In this document: one piece after another, positions 1-8,680 of the stretch
Numbering within the stretch: position 1 is the first letter of the stretch
How the letters are laid out: each line of letters starts with the position of its first letter
Assembly: GCF_900111945.1 (NCBI RefSeq)
Contig: NZ_FOYO01000001.1
Span: 1,185,751 to 1,249,750, forward strand
Reading direction: 5' to 3'
DNA: 64,000 nucleotides
Origin: Litoreibacter janthinus
GTDB lineage: Bacteria > Pseudomonadota > Alphaproteobacteria > Rhodobacterales > Rhodobacteraceae
Position numbers and translations under genes: made by a program
Notes under the pieces: generated by a model
Databases searched by the model: none
Told to the model about the DNA's origin: nothing
Seen by the model: only the letters and a program-made list of their open reading frames with translations

Positions 1-1139
1 ACGGAGTCTCGGCGCTGCACACTGACCTGATGAAGGAGACGGTCTTTTCCGGTTTGCACGGACTTTATCCTGCACGGGTTTTGAACCAAACCAATGGCGT
101 CACACCGAGACGATGGTTGCGACTATCGAACCCTGCTTTGTCCAAAGTCTTGACCGACACAATTGGTGCCGGATGGGAAAGCGATTTGGCGCGCTTGTCC
201 GAGCTGAACACTTTTGAGGATGACCGCGCCGTGCGGGACGCGATTGGAGCGGCCAAACGGCACAATAAACTCGCGCTGTCGAATTGGGCGTCGGACCGTT
301 TGGGTATCACTCTGAACCCGGACGCCGTGTTCGACGTGCAGATCAAGCGTATGCATGAATACAAGCGCCAGCTTCTGAATGTGTTCGAAACCATCCACCG
401 TTGGTCCGCCATTCGCTCCAACCCGGAAGCAGGCTGGACGCCCCGCGTCAAGATTTTCGGTGGCAAAGCCGCTCCGGGATATTTTGCGGCCAAAGAGATC
501 ATTCGTTTGATAAATGACGTGGCCAATGTTGTTAACAACGATCCGGTCGTGGGAGATCTGCTGAAGGTTGTCTACCCGGCCAACTATAACGTTTCGATGG
601 CAGAACGGCTGATCCCAGCGACGGATCTATCGGAGCAAATTTCGACCGCAGGAAAAGAAGCGTCCGGCACCGGCAATATGAAATTCACGATGAACGGTGC
701 GCTGACGATTGGCACGCTGGACGGGGCCAATGTGGAAATTCGCGAGCAGGTAGGTGCCGAGAATTTCTTCCTATTCGGAATGACCGCCGCCGAAGTCCGC
801 GACCGCTACTTGATCGAGGGCCATGCCCGCACAGCGATATTGGACAGCCCAACTTTGCAAGATGTTTTGCAGATGATTGTCGAGGGACGGTTCAGCCCAG
901 AAGATACCGATAGATACAATGGTCTTGTCGACGCGACTTGGAACCATGATCCGTTTCTGGTTGCTTCGGATTTTGACAGCTACCTTGCAGTACAGGCTGA
1001 AGTGGACCTTGCCTTCGCTGACGAGGACCATTGGAACAGGCTGGCGCTGCGCAACATCGCAGGGTCCGGTTATTTCTCGTCGGACCGCACGATCAAAGGT
1101 TACATGGCCGATATTTGGGACACAAGGAGCCTGCTTTAG
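1..1139 (+). CDS. glgP: Glycogen phosphorylase, C-terminal part (5' end outside window)
   Basis: Pyridoxal-phosphate enzyme that releases glucose-1-phosphate from glycogen. The reading frame is open from the first bases (codons from position 3 read GVSALHTDL before the first ATG at 30), so the gene starts upstream of the window. About 378 residues are visible, roughly the C-terminal half of a family usually near 800 aa. Family signatures are plain: NQTNGVTPRRWL near the start, KRMHEYKRQLLN in the middle, and EASGTGNMKF, whose lysine carries the PLP cofactor in characterised phosphorylases. The stop overlaps the tail of the convergent alpha-glucosidase gene by 4 bp, which suggests a carbohydrate-storage neighbourhood. 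Identity is secure. Confidence 0.97.
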   Translation, partial: GVSALHTDLMKETVFSGLHGLYPARVLNQTNGVTPRRWLRLSNPALSKVLTDTIGAGWESDLARLSELNTFEDDRAVRDAIGAAKRHNKLALSNWASDRLGITLNPDAVFDVQIKRMHEYKRQLLNVFETIHRWSAIRSNPEAGWTPRVKIFGGKAAPGYFAAKEIIRLINDVANVVNNDPVVGDLLKVVYPANYNVSMAERLIPATDLSEQISTAGKEASGTGNMKFTMNGALTIGTLDGANVEIREQVGAENFFLFGMTAAEVRDRYLIEGHARTAILDSPTLQDVLQMIVEGRFSPEDTDRYNGLVDATWNHDPFLVASDFDSYLAVQAEVDLAFADEDHWNRLALRNIAGSGYFSSDRTIKGYMADIWDTRSLL

Positions 1140-2752
1140 ACGGCTATCACGGTGAAATCCTTTCCATGGGAAAGATAGGCGAAGCCGTTTCCGTCTAAGG
1201 TCAATTTCGCCGCATCAAGTTTCGCAGCATTTCCATGCACCAGGTCTGCTTTTCCTTTGAGGTCAAAGTTTTGCGGCGTTACGGACAAATTGAATACGCA
1301 GGTTAGAGTTTCATCATTTGCCGTGCGAGTGAACGCCAAAACCGGCTCTGGCATCCGCAGAAACGTCGTCGATCCGCGGCTCAGTGCAGGACTTTTCTTG
1401 CGGCGCGCAATAGCATCCTTGTAACAGGCCAGAATGCTGCCATCGCCTTGGGTGTCAACGGCTTTTGCAGCTTGTGGGGCCTTGACGGGCAACCATGGCG
1501 TGCCTGTGGAGAAGCCGGCGTTCAGCGCCTCTTTTTCCCAAACCATCGGCGTTCGACAACCGTCGCGGCCTTTAACAGCGGGCCAGAACCGGATCGCAGG
1601 CGGGTCAGTGAGTTCCTCAAATACCAGCTCAGTTTCAGTCTGACCGAGTTCCTCACCTTGATAGATGCCGATCGTGCCCTCAAAAGACATGAGCATCGCG
1701 CAAGCAAGCCGCGCCATGGCATCTTCCGACACTGAGTATTCGGCCCAGCGGGTCACTTGGCGCGGCACGTCGTGGTTGCTGAAGGACCAGTAAGGGTGGC
1801 CGTCCGGTGCACCCCGCTGAAATCCTTCGATACAGTTCTGGAAGTGTTCGGCATTAAAATCAGGGCCCAACATCGCGAAGCTGTAGGCCATATGAAGTCG
1901 GCTGGTTCCTTCGGTATATTTGCCCATGATTTCGATGGACTTGTGGCCCATCTCGCCAACTTCGCCAACCATCATGATGTCGTCATACTGATCTGTGAGC
2001 GCCCGGAGCCGTTCGAGAAAGGCAATATTTTCAGGGCGTGTCTTGTTATAGATGTTGTTCTGCATCCCATACAGGTCGGTGGCCATAACTTGCGACTTGG
2101 CTTGGGCAGGCGGGTTTGAACGCAGTTTCTGGTCGTGGAAATAGTAGTTCACCGTGTCCAACCGGAAGCCGTCGAGCCCTAGGTCGAGCCAGAATTTGCA
2201 GGTCTCAAGGATCGCATCAACGACATCAGGGTTGTGAAAGTTCAAATCGGGCTGTGAGGCGAGAAAGTTGTGCAGGTAGTATTGGCCGCGTTGTGGGTCG
2301 AACTCCCAAGCAGGGCCGCCAAAATGGCTGTGCCAATTCGTCGGTGGCGATCCATCCGGTAGCGGGTCGGCCCAGACATACCAATCGGCTTTGTCATTGT
2401 CCCGACTCAGCCGGGATTGCCTGAACCAGTCGTGTTTTTCAGAGGTGTGAGACAGCACCTGATCGACGATGACTTTCAACCCGCGCGCATGTGCTTCGTT
2501 TATGAGAGTCTCGAAGGCCGCAAGATCGCCAAATAACGGGTCAACAGACAGATAATCGGACACGTCATAGCCCATATCCGCTTGCGGAGATTTAAAGATG
2601 GGCGACAGCCAGATGCAATCGACGCCAAGTTCCGCGATATAATCCAGACGGTTGGTGATGCCCATCAGGTCTCCGACCCCGTCGCCAGTACTGTCCTGAT
2701 AGGATCGAGGATAGACCTGATAAATTACCGCACTGCGCCACCATTCGTTCAT
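1136..2752 (-). CDS. GH13 alpha-glucosidase
   Basis: Cytoplasmic alpha-amylase-family (GH13) hydrolase of 538 aa, without a signal peptide, most like bacterial alpha-glucosidases and oligo-1,6-glucosidases. The N-terminus (WWRSAVIYQVYPRSYQDS) is typical of that subgroup. The catalytic regions are visible: GLDGFRLDTVNYY holds the nucleophile Asp, the EVGE region holds the general acid Glu, and FSNHDVPR holds the transition-state Asp. The start is an ATG. It converges on glgP with a 4-bp tail overlap. Together they could process storage glucan or imported alpha-glucosides. The exact linkage preference (alpha-1,4 or alpha-1,6) cannot be read from the sequence. Confidence 0.93.
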   Translation of the reverse strand: MNEWWRSAVIYQVYPRSYQDSTGDGVGDLMGITNRLDYIAELGVDCIWLSPIFKSPQADMGYDVSDYLSVDPLFGDLAAFETLINEAHARGLKVIVDQVLSHTSEKHDWFRQSRLSRDNDKADWYVWADPLPDGSPPTNWHSHFGGPAWEFDPQRGQYYLHNFLASQPDLNFHNPDVVDAILETCKFWLDLGLDGFRLDTVNYYFHDQKLRSNPPAQAKSQVMATDLYGMQNNIYNKTRPENIAFLERLRALTDQYDDIMMVGEVGEMGHKSIEIMGKYTEGTSRLHMAYSFAMLGPDFNAEHFQNCIEGFQRGAPDGHPYWSFSNHDVPRQVTRWAEYSVSEDAMARLACAMLMSFEGTIGIYQGEELGQTETELVFEELTDPPAIRFWPAVKGRDGCRTPMVWEKEALNAGFSTGTPWLPVKAPQAAKAVDTQGDGSILACYKDAIARRKKSPALSRGSTTFLRMPEPVLAFTRTANDETLTCVFNLSVTPQNFDLKGKADLVHGNAAKLDAAKLTLDGNGFAYLSHGKDFTVIAV

Positions 2753-3201
2753 GGGTCTACTCCTTCTTTGCAGACACTCTATCAGTCAATGTTGTGACGG
2801 AAAGGGCTTGCGAACAGATTGGCTTGGTTTCTGTTCGCTCAAAGCGAAACCCATATTGCGATGGCCTTTAGAGCTTCCGAAAGAACCGAAAACTGTGTCC
2901 GTTGGAGGCCCTCAGAAAGGTCTCTATCGCGAGTTCAGAGACTTCGGATCGCAAAGAGCCGCTTTCCCCTGATCCGACGAGCTTGGACGCTCACGTCGGG
3001 CCGATTGAGTCCAGACTGCCAATCCCTGCGCTCATATTTGCGGCCGCCAACAGTGATCTTCGTCGTGCGCATGGACCTATGCTGCGGAGCTGGGTAGGAT
3101 CGAGGACGGCGCCAATACGCGGCTTCATGTCTTCTTCGAGGTGATGCAACTAAACATGTCGCGCTCTTGCACTAAAGCCAGTGTCAAACTGAAGGATTTC
3201 C
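2753..3201. other. Intergenic region without a recognisable gene
   Basis: About 450 bp between the divergent alpha-glucosidase and DUF202 genes. Several short open frames (70-90 codons) cross it on the plus strand. They overlap each other in different frames, resemble no family I know and have no convincing ribosome-binding site. It presumably holds the promoters of the two flanking genes. No EcfG-type promoter, repeat or RNA gene was seen. Confidence 0.5.
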
Positions 3202-3588
3202 ATGCCCAGCACCGACCTCCCCGAGTCCCCGGATTCCATTGACCTAGCCGACACTCGGACGGCATGGGCAGAGGACAGAACAATGCTAGCCAATGAGAGA
3301 ACTTTCGCCGGATGGATGCGAACAGGGATGGCATGTATCGCGCTGGCGCTTGGATTGAAGGCCGTGTTTCAGGATACCCAATACCCGATGATTGCCAAGG
3401 CCGTGTCAGAGATATTCATTCTCGTAGGGATCATCATATTCTGGGCAGCCGTCACTAAATCCCGAAAAACACGGGCGCGCATGTCCGAGCATGACGTTGC
3501 TGCGCAATCCAACAATCAGATGCTCGTTCTGGCTTCAATCCTCACCATTGCCGCGATCGCGACAGGTGTCATTTTGTGGTTGCTCTAA
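3202..3588 (+). CDS. DUF202 family small membrane protein
   Basis: A 128-residue protein of the DUF202 (YidH-like) family. The signature is the ANERTFAGWMRTGMACIALALG stretch near residues 32-53, which leads into the first membrane helix. Two more helices follow (IFILVGIIIFWAAV and MLVLASILTIAAIATGVIL), so three transmembrane segments are predicted, with the charged N-terminus probably cytoplasmic. The start is supported by AAGGA seven bases upstream. The biochemical function of the family is not established. It stands alone between an empty intergenic region and the convergent phospholipase-D-like gene. Confidence 0.85.
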   Translation: MPSTDLPESPDSIDLADTRTAWAEDRTMLANERTFAGWMRTGMACIALALGLKAVFQDTQYPMIAKAVSEIFILVGIIIFWAAVTKSRKTRARMSEHDVAAQSNNQMLVLASILTIAAIATGVILWLL

Positions 3589-3739
3589 ACGGACGCAGCG
3601 CACCGCTAATGTCGTACCAAGAATCTTGTATCGGATCTGCTTGTATCAGCTGAGCGGGGCCCCATCGATGAACTCGGCTAAAGCTGGCGCGCGTGCCAAG
3701 CTCGCCTGAGACAAGAGTAACTCTTGATTATTCCGTTGC

Positions 3740-5266
3740 TTAGACAAGTTCCTCGGGCACGCCGGGCAGATTTCTACCAAATCGTCTAGGTGGACTCATG
3801 GGGTAAGGAAGTAGAAAGCCCCTGCGATCTGCGGGTGCCGCAGCAAGGTTTGCGATTGCGATGTCCCGGAGTCTGTCAAACGCTCCTTCAAGGTCAGCTG
3901 CGCCATTTTCTGCGGGTCCGCATAGCCAATGGTCAAAGCATCGCGATCGGAGTTTCGCCACATCCGCTTCGTGCGTGATTGCGACGCCGGCCTCGGTATC
4001 CCACCTCATGCTGCGTCCGTTCAAATTGGCCGAAGAGACAATTGCGAGATCATTATCGAAAATGGAAACCTTTGAGTGAACGTAAACAAGGTCGGCACCC
4101 TCCAGCGCGGCACGGTCTGTGGCGCTTGTGGACCGCGCTTGAGCAGCCGCGGCAACAAACAACCGCTGGCCGAAAGCAACGTTCATCTGGTCGATACACT
4201 TCGATTGCAGATACTCGCCGTAACGGGCGTCGCTGCGTTTTGAATTTTCGAATGCGACGTCATCCGGAGCTGCGGGTAAAACGAGTATGACTTTTAGTTC
4301 TGGGTTTGTGCGGGCCGCGTCGCATAATGCTGTCGCCAGGCGTCGATACCGAAAGAACTGCGTTTCGAAATAGATCAGCTTTCGTGCGGTTTTAAACGCC
4401 TCAAGATGCGCGTCCTCGATTTCGTGTAGTATTGTTTTGGGTGACATAAAAAACGGGGCAAGGGCACTCCGCTTGGTTGAATAGGTGCGCAGCAAATTTT
4501 TGGATGGCTGTTGCAGTGCTTTATCATCGCCTGAAGCGAATGCTGTCAGGTACGCGTGAGCTTCTCGCGCCACCGGGCCTTCCAACAAAACCTGAACGTC
4601 GTGCCACGTTTCTTCGCCGGCCTGATCGTGGGACAGCGTGTCGTAACGGCGCTCGTTCAAATCAAGCCCCCCGATATAGAGTTTTTCTGCGTCAAACACA
4701 GCAACCTTTTGGTGGTGGGTAGCTGGGCTTAGACTCGGCGGCGGAAAAATCCGAACGCGCAATGTGTCACCATCTTCGCGTATGAGAGACCGCAAGGCAG
4801 GCATGTTGGACAAGGTTCGTTCACGCTTTTCCGCAGTCATACCGCGCAATTCCCTGATGTGTTTGCGCAATTCGATATATGTCCGCGGCCACAGGAGGAA
4901 TCGGGGCAGCAATCCGGCTTTGGCTGGGTGCAAGTTGGGCTGAACGTCAAGTAACGGGCTGTCACGGACCGCAGTGCGCAGGCGTTTCACCGAAAGATGC
5001 GTGGCGTGATGCAGATCGGAGCCAACGATAGGGTCGAAATCCGAGATGCGCAGAGTGATTTTGACACCTTTTTCGACCACGTGTCGGATCAGGTCCGCCC
5101 ATGTGTCCCCTACAGCCCGCGCCTCGTCCGAGCGCAACCGAGTTGTGGGGTCGAAAACACGAAAGGAAGCAATGACTTCCTTTCGAGCATTGAGAAACGC
5201 CCGCTCAAACGCTGGATAGGCCTCGCTCGCCGTCAGAAAGTAGGTGGCGCCCGGAGCTTCGGCCAT
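3740..5266 (-). CDS. Phospholipase D-like protein (two HKD motifs)
   Basis: A 508-aa member of the PLD superfamily (phospholipase D / cardiolipin synthase fold). Both HxK(x)4D active-site motifs are present: HHQKVAVFD near residues 184-192, followed by a GG-L-D stretch, and VHSKVSIFD near residue 400, followed by SSANLNGRS. There is no signal peptide or clear membrane helix, so it is probably cytoplasmic or peripheral. The ATG at 5266 overlaps the stop of the upstream kinase gene by one base (TGATG), so it is translationally coupled. A TTG one codon earlier is an alternative start. It is the last gene of the nepR-ecfG-kinase transcription unit, which points to a membrane-lipid role in the general stress response. 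Its substrate is unknown. Confidence 0.9.
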   Translation of the reverse strand: MAEAPGATYFLTASEAYPAFERAFLNARKEVIASFRVFDPTTRLRSDEARAVGDTWADLIRHVVEKGVKITLRISDFDPIVGSDLHHATHLSVKRLRTAVRDSPLLDVQPNLHPAKAGLLPRFLLWPRTYIELRKHIRELRGMTAEKRERTLSNMPALRSLIREDGDTLRVRIFPPPSLSPATHHQKVAVFDAEKLYIGGLDLNERRYDTLSHDQAGEETWHDVQVLLEGPVAREAHAYLTAFASGDDKALQQPSKNLLRTYSTKRSALAPFFMSPKTILHEIEDAHLEAFKTARKLIYFETQFFRYRRLATALCDAARTNPELKVILVLPAAPDDVAFENSKRSDARYGEYLQSKCIDQMNVAFGQRLFVAAAAQARSTSATDRAALEGADLVYVHSKVSIFDNDLAIVSSANLNGRSMRWDTEAGVAITHEADVAKLRSRCFDHWLCGPAENGAADLEGAFDRLRDIAIANLAAAPADRRGFLLPYPMSPPRRFGRNLPGVPEELV

Positions 5267-7002
5267 CAATAGTCCAACGCTTCATGTGAAAAGTCGGCAA
5301 TCTTGAACGTGGCATTCACTGCGTATTCGGTTTCGGCGTCTTCAATAGTAATTTGGGCACCAAGCTGAATCGAGAAAGAGCGAATGAGCTTCGATCCCAA
5401 GCCAGTCTGACCATCTTCGTCCGTATCAAGCAGGATCGCGCCCTTCGAGTTTACGACGCGAAGTAATGCCTCTGCTTCGCCGATCTTGGCGAATGTTATG
5501 TCAATCGTGGGGCGACCTTTGGTCGGGGTGCCGACGTACTTCAACGCATTGGTCACAGCTTCCGACGTCAACAACGCAAGCGGCACGGCTTGATCGGGAT
5601 AAAGAGTGATATCCGCTATGTCCCGAGTGATCTTGATGTCAGTCCCCGGCGCGACCCCGACCGAGATCATTTGCCCAACGACATCCGAAAGCATGTTGCC
5701 GGCATTGATATGATTAAGGTTGTCAGTCTGGTATAGATTGCGGTGAACGGCCGACAGTCCAAGGATGCGGTCCTGCAAGCGTCTCAACACCGACTTTGTC
5801 TCTGACGATTTGGCCTTCCTCATGTGCATGTTCATGATTGAAGAGATGAGTTGCAGGTTGTTTTTGACGCGGTGGTGAACCTCCTTGAGCAAGATGTTCT
5901 TCTCGCGCACGGCTTCTTCCATGCTGGCTTCGTCCTGCAATAGAGATTGGGCCATATAAATGAAGTCATCCTCCATTTCGCGCAGTTCCCGAGCCATCGC
6001 CGGACGGGAGGATTGGGCGTCGTCTGGGACTCTTCGTTCCTTGGCGAACAGGCCCATCTGTTTGCGCAAACGTTTGATATGGCTCAGCACCAGCCCGTTG
6101 AGCGACATGTAAGCGACCACCAAACTGGCAAGCCACATCAGCAAAGGGAACAAACTGGCAGGACCATAGAATGTGGCCGCCTCGATGATCTCGGACGTTC
6201 CATCCCAAATGCTAAGCGCGTAAACGCGGTTCTCCAAAATCGGTGTAACGGTATAAATCCGCTTGTGGTCGTTGTCTTCGAACTCTCGAAAGGCGATCGA
6301 GCCTGATCCAGTCAGTGCTTTCAGGCTGCGGTCATGTGGCAGGCGGTCTTCCACGGTTTCTAGGTCAAGACTTGAGGTTAGGACCTCACCTTCGGTGTTG
6401 AAGGTTACGATCTCTAACGGGGCCAAATTCGTGTCGGTGACGTTATCGCTCTCTACGCCTGTGTGAGGGATGGAGATGACGACGTACCCGTCAAATACGT
6501 CGTCCTTGAAGTATGGGTGAAGCACGACGATCACGGATTCTCCGGAGACGCGTCCGTTCGAACGCACGATCAGGAAGGGTTCTTGCTCTTCGAGCATCCG
6601 TTTGAACACAGGGTTGCTCGAGAAGTCGAATGCTCGACCTGCTGAGCTGCATGTCATTTGGCCCTTCGCGTCCGGAAAGCCGATCAACGAAAAACGTGGG
6701 GTTTTCCGCAGATAGTCTGACAAGAGATCGAAGCAGGCCTCTGGATCATCCCTTACCGCCGGCAACACGGCTGAAAGCGCCTCCGCGGCACCCACCGCAC
6801 CTTGGATCAACTCGCGTTCCTGCGTGGCTGCAAGGTCAGTCCACGCAATCAACGACAACTCCAGCCTGTTCTGCGCTTCTTGGGTGACCACGCGGCTTTG
6901 ATTGACGGCGATCAGCCCAATTGGAAGCAAAGCGAGGCTTAGAAAGAACACCACTCGAAACGCGAGTGTGTCGACCTTGTCTCGGAATTTTCGAAGAGTC
7001 AC
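5266..7002 (-). CDS. Sensor histidine kinase, HisKA_2/HWE type, probable PhyR-pathway kinase
   Basis: Membrane sensor kinase of 578 aa. A first helix (about residues 17-34) is followed by an extracytoplasmic sensor of about 240 residues that looks Cache-like, then a second helix (about 285-305), a linker and the kinase core. The histidine lies in EVHHRVKNNLQL near residue 375, the diagnostic HisKA_2 (LovK/Pdt) box, and the C-terminus carries a degenerate HATPase. The start is GTG, with AAAGG eight bases upstream. It lies 14 bp after ecfG and is coupled to the PLD-like gene. HisKA_2/HWE kinases commonly phosphorylate PhyR in alphaproteobacteria, so this is the likely input to the neighbouring PhyR. 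The signal sensed is unknown. Confidence 0.9.
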   Translation of the reverse strand: MTLRKFRDKVDTLAFRVVFFLSLALLPIGLIAVNQSRVVTQEAQNRLELSLIAWTDLAATQERELIQGAVGAAEALSAVLPAVRDDPEACFDLLSDYLRKTPRFSLIGFPDAKGQMTCSSAGRAFDFSSNPVFKRMLEEQEPFLIVRSNGRVSGESVIVVLHPYFKDDVFDGYVVISIPHTGVESDNVTDTNLAPLEIVTFNTEGEVLTSSLDLETVEDRLPHDRSLKALTGSGSIAFREFEDNDHKRIYTVTPILENRVYALSIWDGTSEIIEAATFYGPASLFPLLMWLASLVVAYMSLNGLVLSHIKRLRKQMGLFAKERRVPDDAQSSRPAMARELREMEDDFIYMAQSLLQDEASMEEAVREKNILLKEVHHRVKNNLQLISSIMNMHMRKAKSSETKSVLRRLQDRILGLSAVHRNLYQTDNLNHINAGNMLSDVVGQMISVGVAPGTDIKITRDIADITLYPDQAVPLALLTSEAVTNALKYVGTPTKGRPTIDITFAKIGEAEALLRVVNSKGAILLDTDEDGQTGLGSKLIRSFSIQLGAQITIEDAETEYAVNATFKIADFSHEALDY

Positions 7003-7016
7003 GCGAGGTGCCTTTG

Positions 7017-7574
7017 CTATACCGGCGAGGAGCCATTGGCCGTCAGAACAGCCATTGTTGCATTGTCTGTTAGCTCCAGCGCGTCGTTATCATCCAATTT
7101 CAGCAAAATGGCCAGTTGAGCCCTGCCTCTGTTGACCCGGCTTTTGATGGTGCCGACAGCCACGCCACATGTCTCCGCCGCTTCCTCGTATGAGAAACCA
7201 GAGGCGCCGACGAGAATGAGCGCCTCCCGTTGCTCGTCGTTCAGCTTTGCGAAGGCCGCTTTAAAGTCGGTCATCTGCAAGGCGCCGTCATGGGAGGGTT
7301 TGACCGCAAGTGTCTCGGTGAAGATGCCCTCCCCGTCAGAGACCTCGCGGTTGAGTTTGCGTCTGCTGGAATAAAAGGTGTTGCGCAAAATCGTGAACAG
7401 CCAAGCACGCATATTCGTCCCGGCCTGAAATTTCTCGATGTTGGTCCATGCTTTAACGATGGTGTCTTGCACCATGTCGTCAGCGGTAGACGAGTTGCGC
7501 GTAAGGCTCATGGCGAACGCCCTCAGTGCTGGCAAATGCTCTACCAGCTCGTCGCGTGGGTCAGAACTGCTCAT
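7017..7574 (-). CDS. ecfG: General stress response ECF sigma factor EcfG
   Basis: ECF sigma factor of 185 aa with region 2 (DDMVQDTIVKAW, RAWLFTILRNTFY) and region 4 (LNDEQREALILV, FSYEEAAETCGVAVGTIKSRVNRGR). This matches the EcfG group that directs the alphaproteobacterial general stress response. The start codon overlaps the stop of the 54-codon nepR by 4 bp (ATGA), the classic nepR-ecfG arrangement, and phyR lies divergently next door. NepR should sequester it until phosphorylated PhyR titrates NepR away. An EcfG-type promoter upstream of nepR implies positive autoregulation. Several small genes nearby carry the same promoter motif. Confidence 0.95.
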   Translation of the reverse strand: MSSSDPRDELVEHLPALRAFAMSLTRNSSTADDMVQDTIVKAWTNIEKFQAGTNMRAWLFTILRNTFYSSRRKLNREVSDGEGIFTETLAVKPSHDGALQMTDFKAAFAKLNDEQREALILVGASGFSYEEAAETCGVAVGTIKSRVNRGRAQLAILLKLDDNDALELTDNATMAVLTANGSSPV

Positions 7575-7735
7575 CGGTTGGCGTCCGAGCTGTCTGGCGT
7601 ATCGCCAGACTTCAGCTGCGCCAGAAGCTCTTTAAACCGATCGGGTAACTCTTCGTTGACCACCTCCTCATACACGCGCTTCAGATTCTCGTCGATCTGC
7701 TGCGCGCCTGGTATCTTTTTCTCGTCGCTCGCCAT
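7571..7735 (-). CDS. nepR: Anti-sigma factor NepR (54 aa)
   Basis: Small protein that in this pathway binds and blocks EcfG, and is itself captured by phosphorylated PhyR. The translation is 54 residues. Its core (QIDENLKRVYEEVVNEELPD, then RFKELLAQLK) matches the two conserved helices of the NepR family, with short polar tails on both sides. The start is ATG at 7735. Its stop overlaps the ecfG start by 4 bp, so the two are translationally coupled, which would help keep their amounts matched. The gene is short enough to be missed by routine gene calling. Identification rests on the family motif together with perfect context. Confidence 0.93.
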   Translation of the reverse strand: MASDEKKIPGAQQIDENLKRVYEEVVNEELPDRFKELLAQLKSGDTPDSSDANR

Positions 7736-7773
7736 GAGTCACCACGTCCTTGAATAAAATTTACACATTTTTC

Positions 7774-7799
7774 GGAACCAAACGCGCAAACCATGCGTT
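7774..7799 (+). promoter_or_regulatory. EcfG-type promoter for phyR
   Basis: GGAAC (7774-7778) and CGTT (7796-7799) are separated by 17 bases, an exact match to the alphaproteobacterial general-stress consensus GGAAC-N16/17-CGTT. It reads toward phyR, 34 bp before that gene's start. It overlaps a mirror-image copy on the other strand. Confidence 0.85.
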
Positions 7800-7806
7800 A
7801 GGTTCC
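7781..7806 (-). promoter_or_regulatory. EcfG-type promoter for nepR-ecfG-kinase-PLD
   Basis: On the minus strand GGAAC (7806-7802) and CGTT (7784-7781) are separated by 17 bases, an exact consensus match reading toward nepR. The -35 of each of the two divergent promoters lies just outside the other's -10, so the two occupy the same 33-bp segment. EcfG polymerase probably cannot bind both orientations at once. Confidence 0.85.
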
Positions 7807-7832
7807 GAAAAAACTTTGAATAAGGTAATCAA

Positions 7833-8636
7833 ATGTCTGACAGCATGGATAGATCAATCAGTATCGGAGAGCACCTCCCGTTCTTGCGGCGCTACAGCCG
7901 CGCTTTGACCGGCAGCCAGAGCAGCGGCGACGCGTATGCGATGGCGACCCTTGAGGCCATCTTGCATGATCCAAGTGGTTATGACGAAACGAGCGACCCG
8001 CGTGTTGGCTTGTTCAAAGTCTTCCACGGGATCTGGTCGAGCTCCGGCGCGCCTGTAGAGGTTGAGGAGATCGGGCTGCATGCCGCCGCGCAGGGTCATC
8101 TGGCGAAACTGACTGCGAACACCCGCGAGGCGTTGCTGCTCAACACCATTGAGGGACTGAGCTTTGAGCAAGTGGCCGAGGTCATGGGCGTCGCTCAGGC
8201 CGAAGCGGAAGAGCTGGTAATCATTGCCAACCGCGAAATGTTGGCGAGTGTCACAGGTCGAGTGATGATCATCGAAGACGAGCCGATCATTGCCGACGAT
8301 ATCGAGGCGATCGTCGAGCAGTTGGGCCATGAAGTGGTGGGCATCGCCCGCACACGTGGCGAAGCCGTTAAGTTAGGAAAAGAAGAACAGCCAGATCTAA
8401 TACTCGCTGACATCCAGCTTGCGGATAACTCCTCAGGGATCGACGCAGTGAACGATCTGATTGCCGAGCTTGGAGAAATGCCGGTCATCTTTATCACGGC
8501 GTTCCCAGAGCGGCTTTTGACGGGCGAAAAGCACGAACCAGCTTTCCTGATCACTAAGCCGTTTAGCGACGAGCAAGTCCGATCTGCTGTGAGCCAAGCG
8601 ATGTTCTTTTCTTCAACACAGACCCTTAAGGCCTGA
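7833..8636 (+). CDS. phyR: Stress response regulator PhyR (sigma-like domain plus receiver)
   Basis: A 267-aa two-domain protein. Residues 1-135 resemble an EcfG sigma factor (including LSFEQVAEVMGVAQAEAEELV), and residues 140-265 form a response-regulator receiver (RVMIIEDEPIIADDI, phosphoacceptor in LILADIQLAD, lysine in FLITKPFS). This layout is diagnostic of PhyR. Once phosphorylated, the sigma-like domain binds NepR and frees EcfG. It is divergent from nepR-ecfG with an EcfG-type promoter of its own, giving positive feedback. The neighbouring HisKA_2 kinase is the likely phosphodonor. Confidence 0.96.
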   Translation: MSDSMDRSISIGEHLPFLRRYSRALTGSQSSGDAYAMATLEAILHDPSGYDETSDPRVGLFKVFHGIWSSSGAPVEVEEIGLHAAAQGHLAKLTANTREALLLNTIEGLSFEQVAEVMGVAQAEAEELVIIANREMLASVTGRVMIIEDEPIIADDIEAIVEQLGHEVVGIARTRGEAVKLGKEEQPDLILADIQLADNSSGIDAVNDLIAELGEMPVIFITAFPERLLTGEKHEPAFLITKPFSDEQVRSAVSQAMFFSSTQTLKA

Positions 8637-8648
8637 TCACTACCGAAA

Positions 8649-8671
8649 GCCCCGCCAATCTTTGGCGGGGC
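8649..8671. terminator. Intrinsic terminator between phyR and dps
   Basis: Perfect 10-bp GC-rich stem (GCCCCGCCAA at 8649-8658 paired with 8662-8671) around a 3-base loop, between the convergent phyR and dps genes. The flanking T-runs are short on both sides, so it may act in both directions with moderate strength. Confidence 0.75.
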
Positions 8672-8680
8672 CTTCTCATC

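Noticed and set aside
2819..3144. Overlapping plus-strand frames of 80-92 codons in the first intergenic region.
   Set aside because: They overlap in different frames, have biased Arg/Ser-rich composition as seen in non-coding GC-rich DNA, and have no family match.
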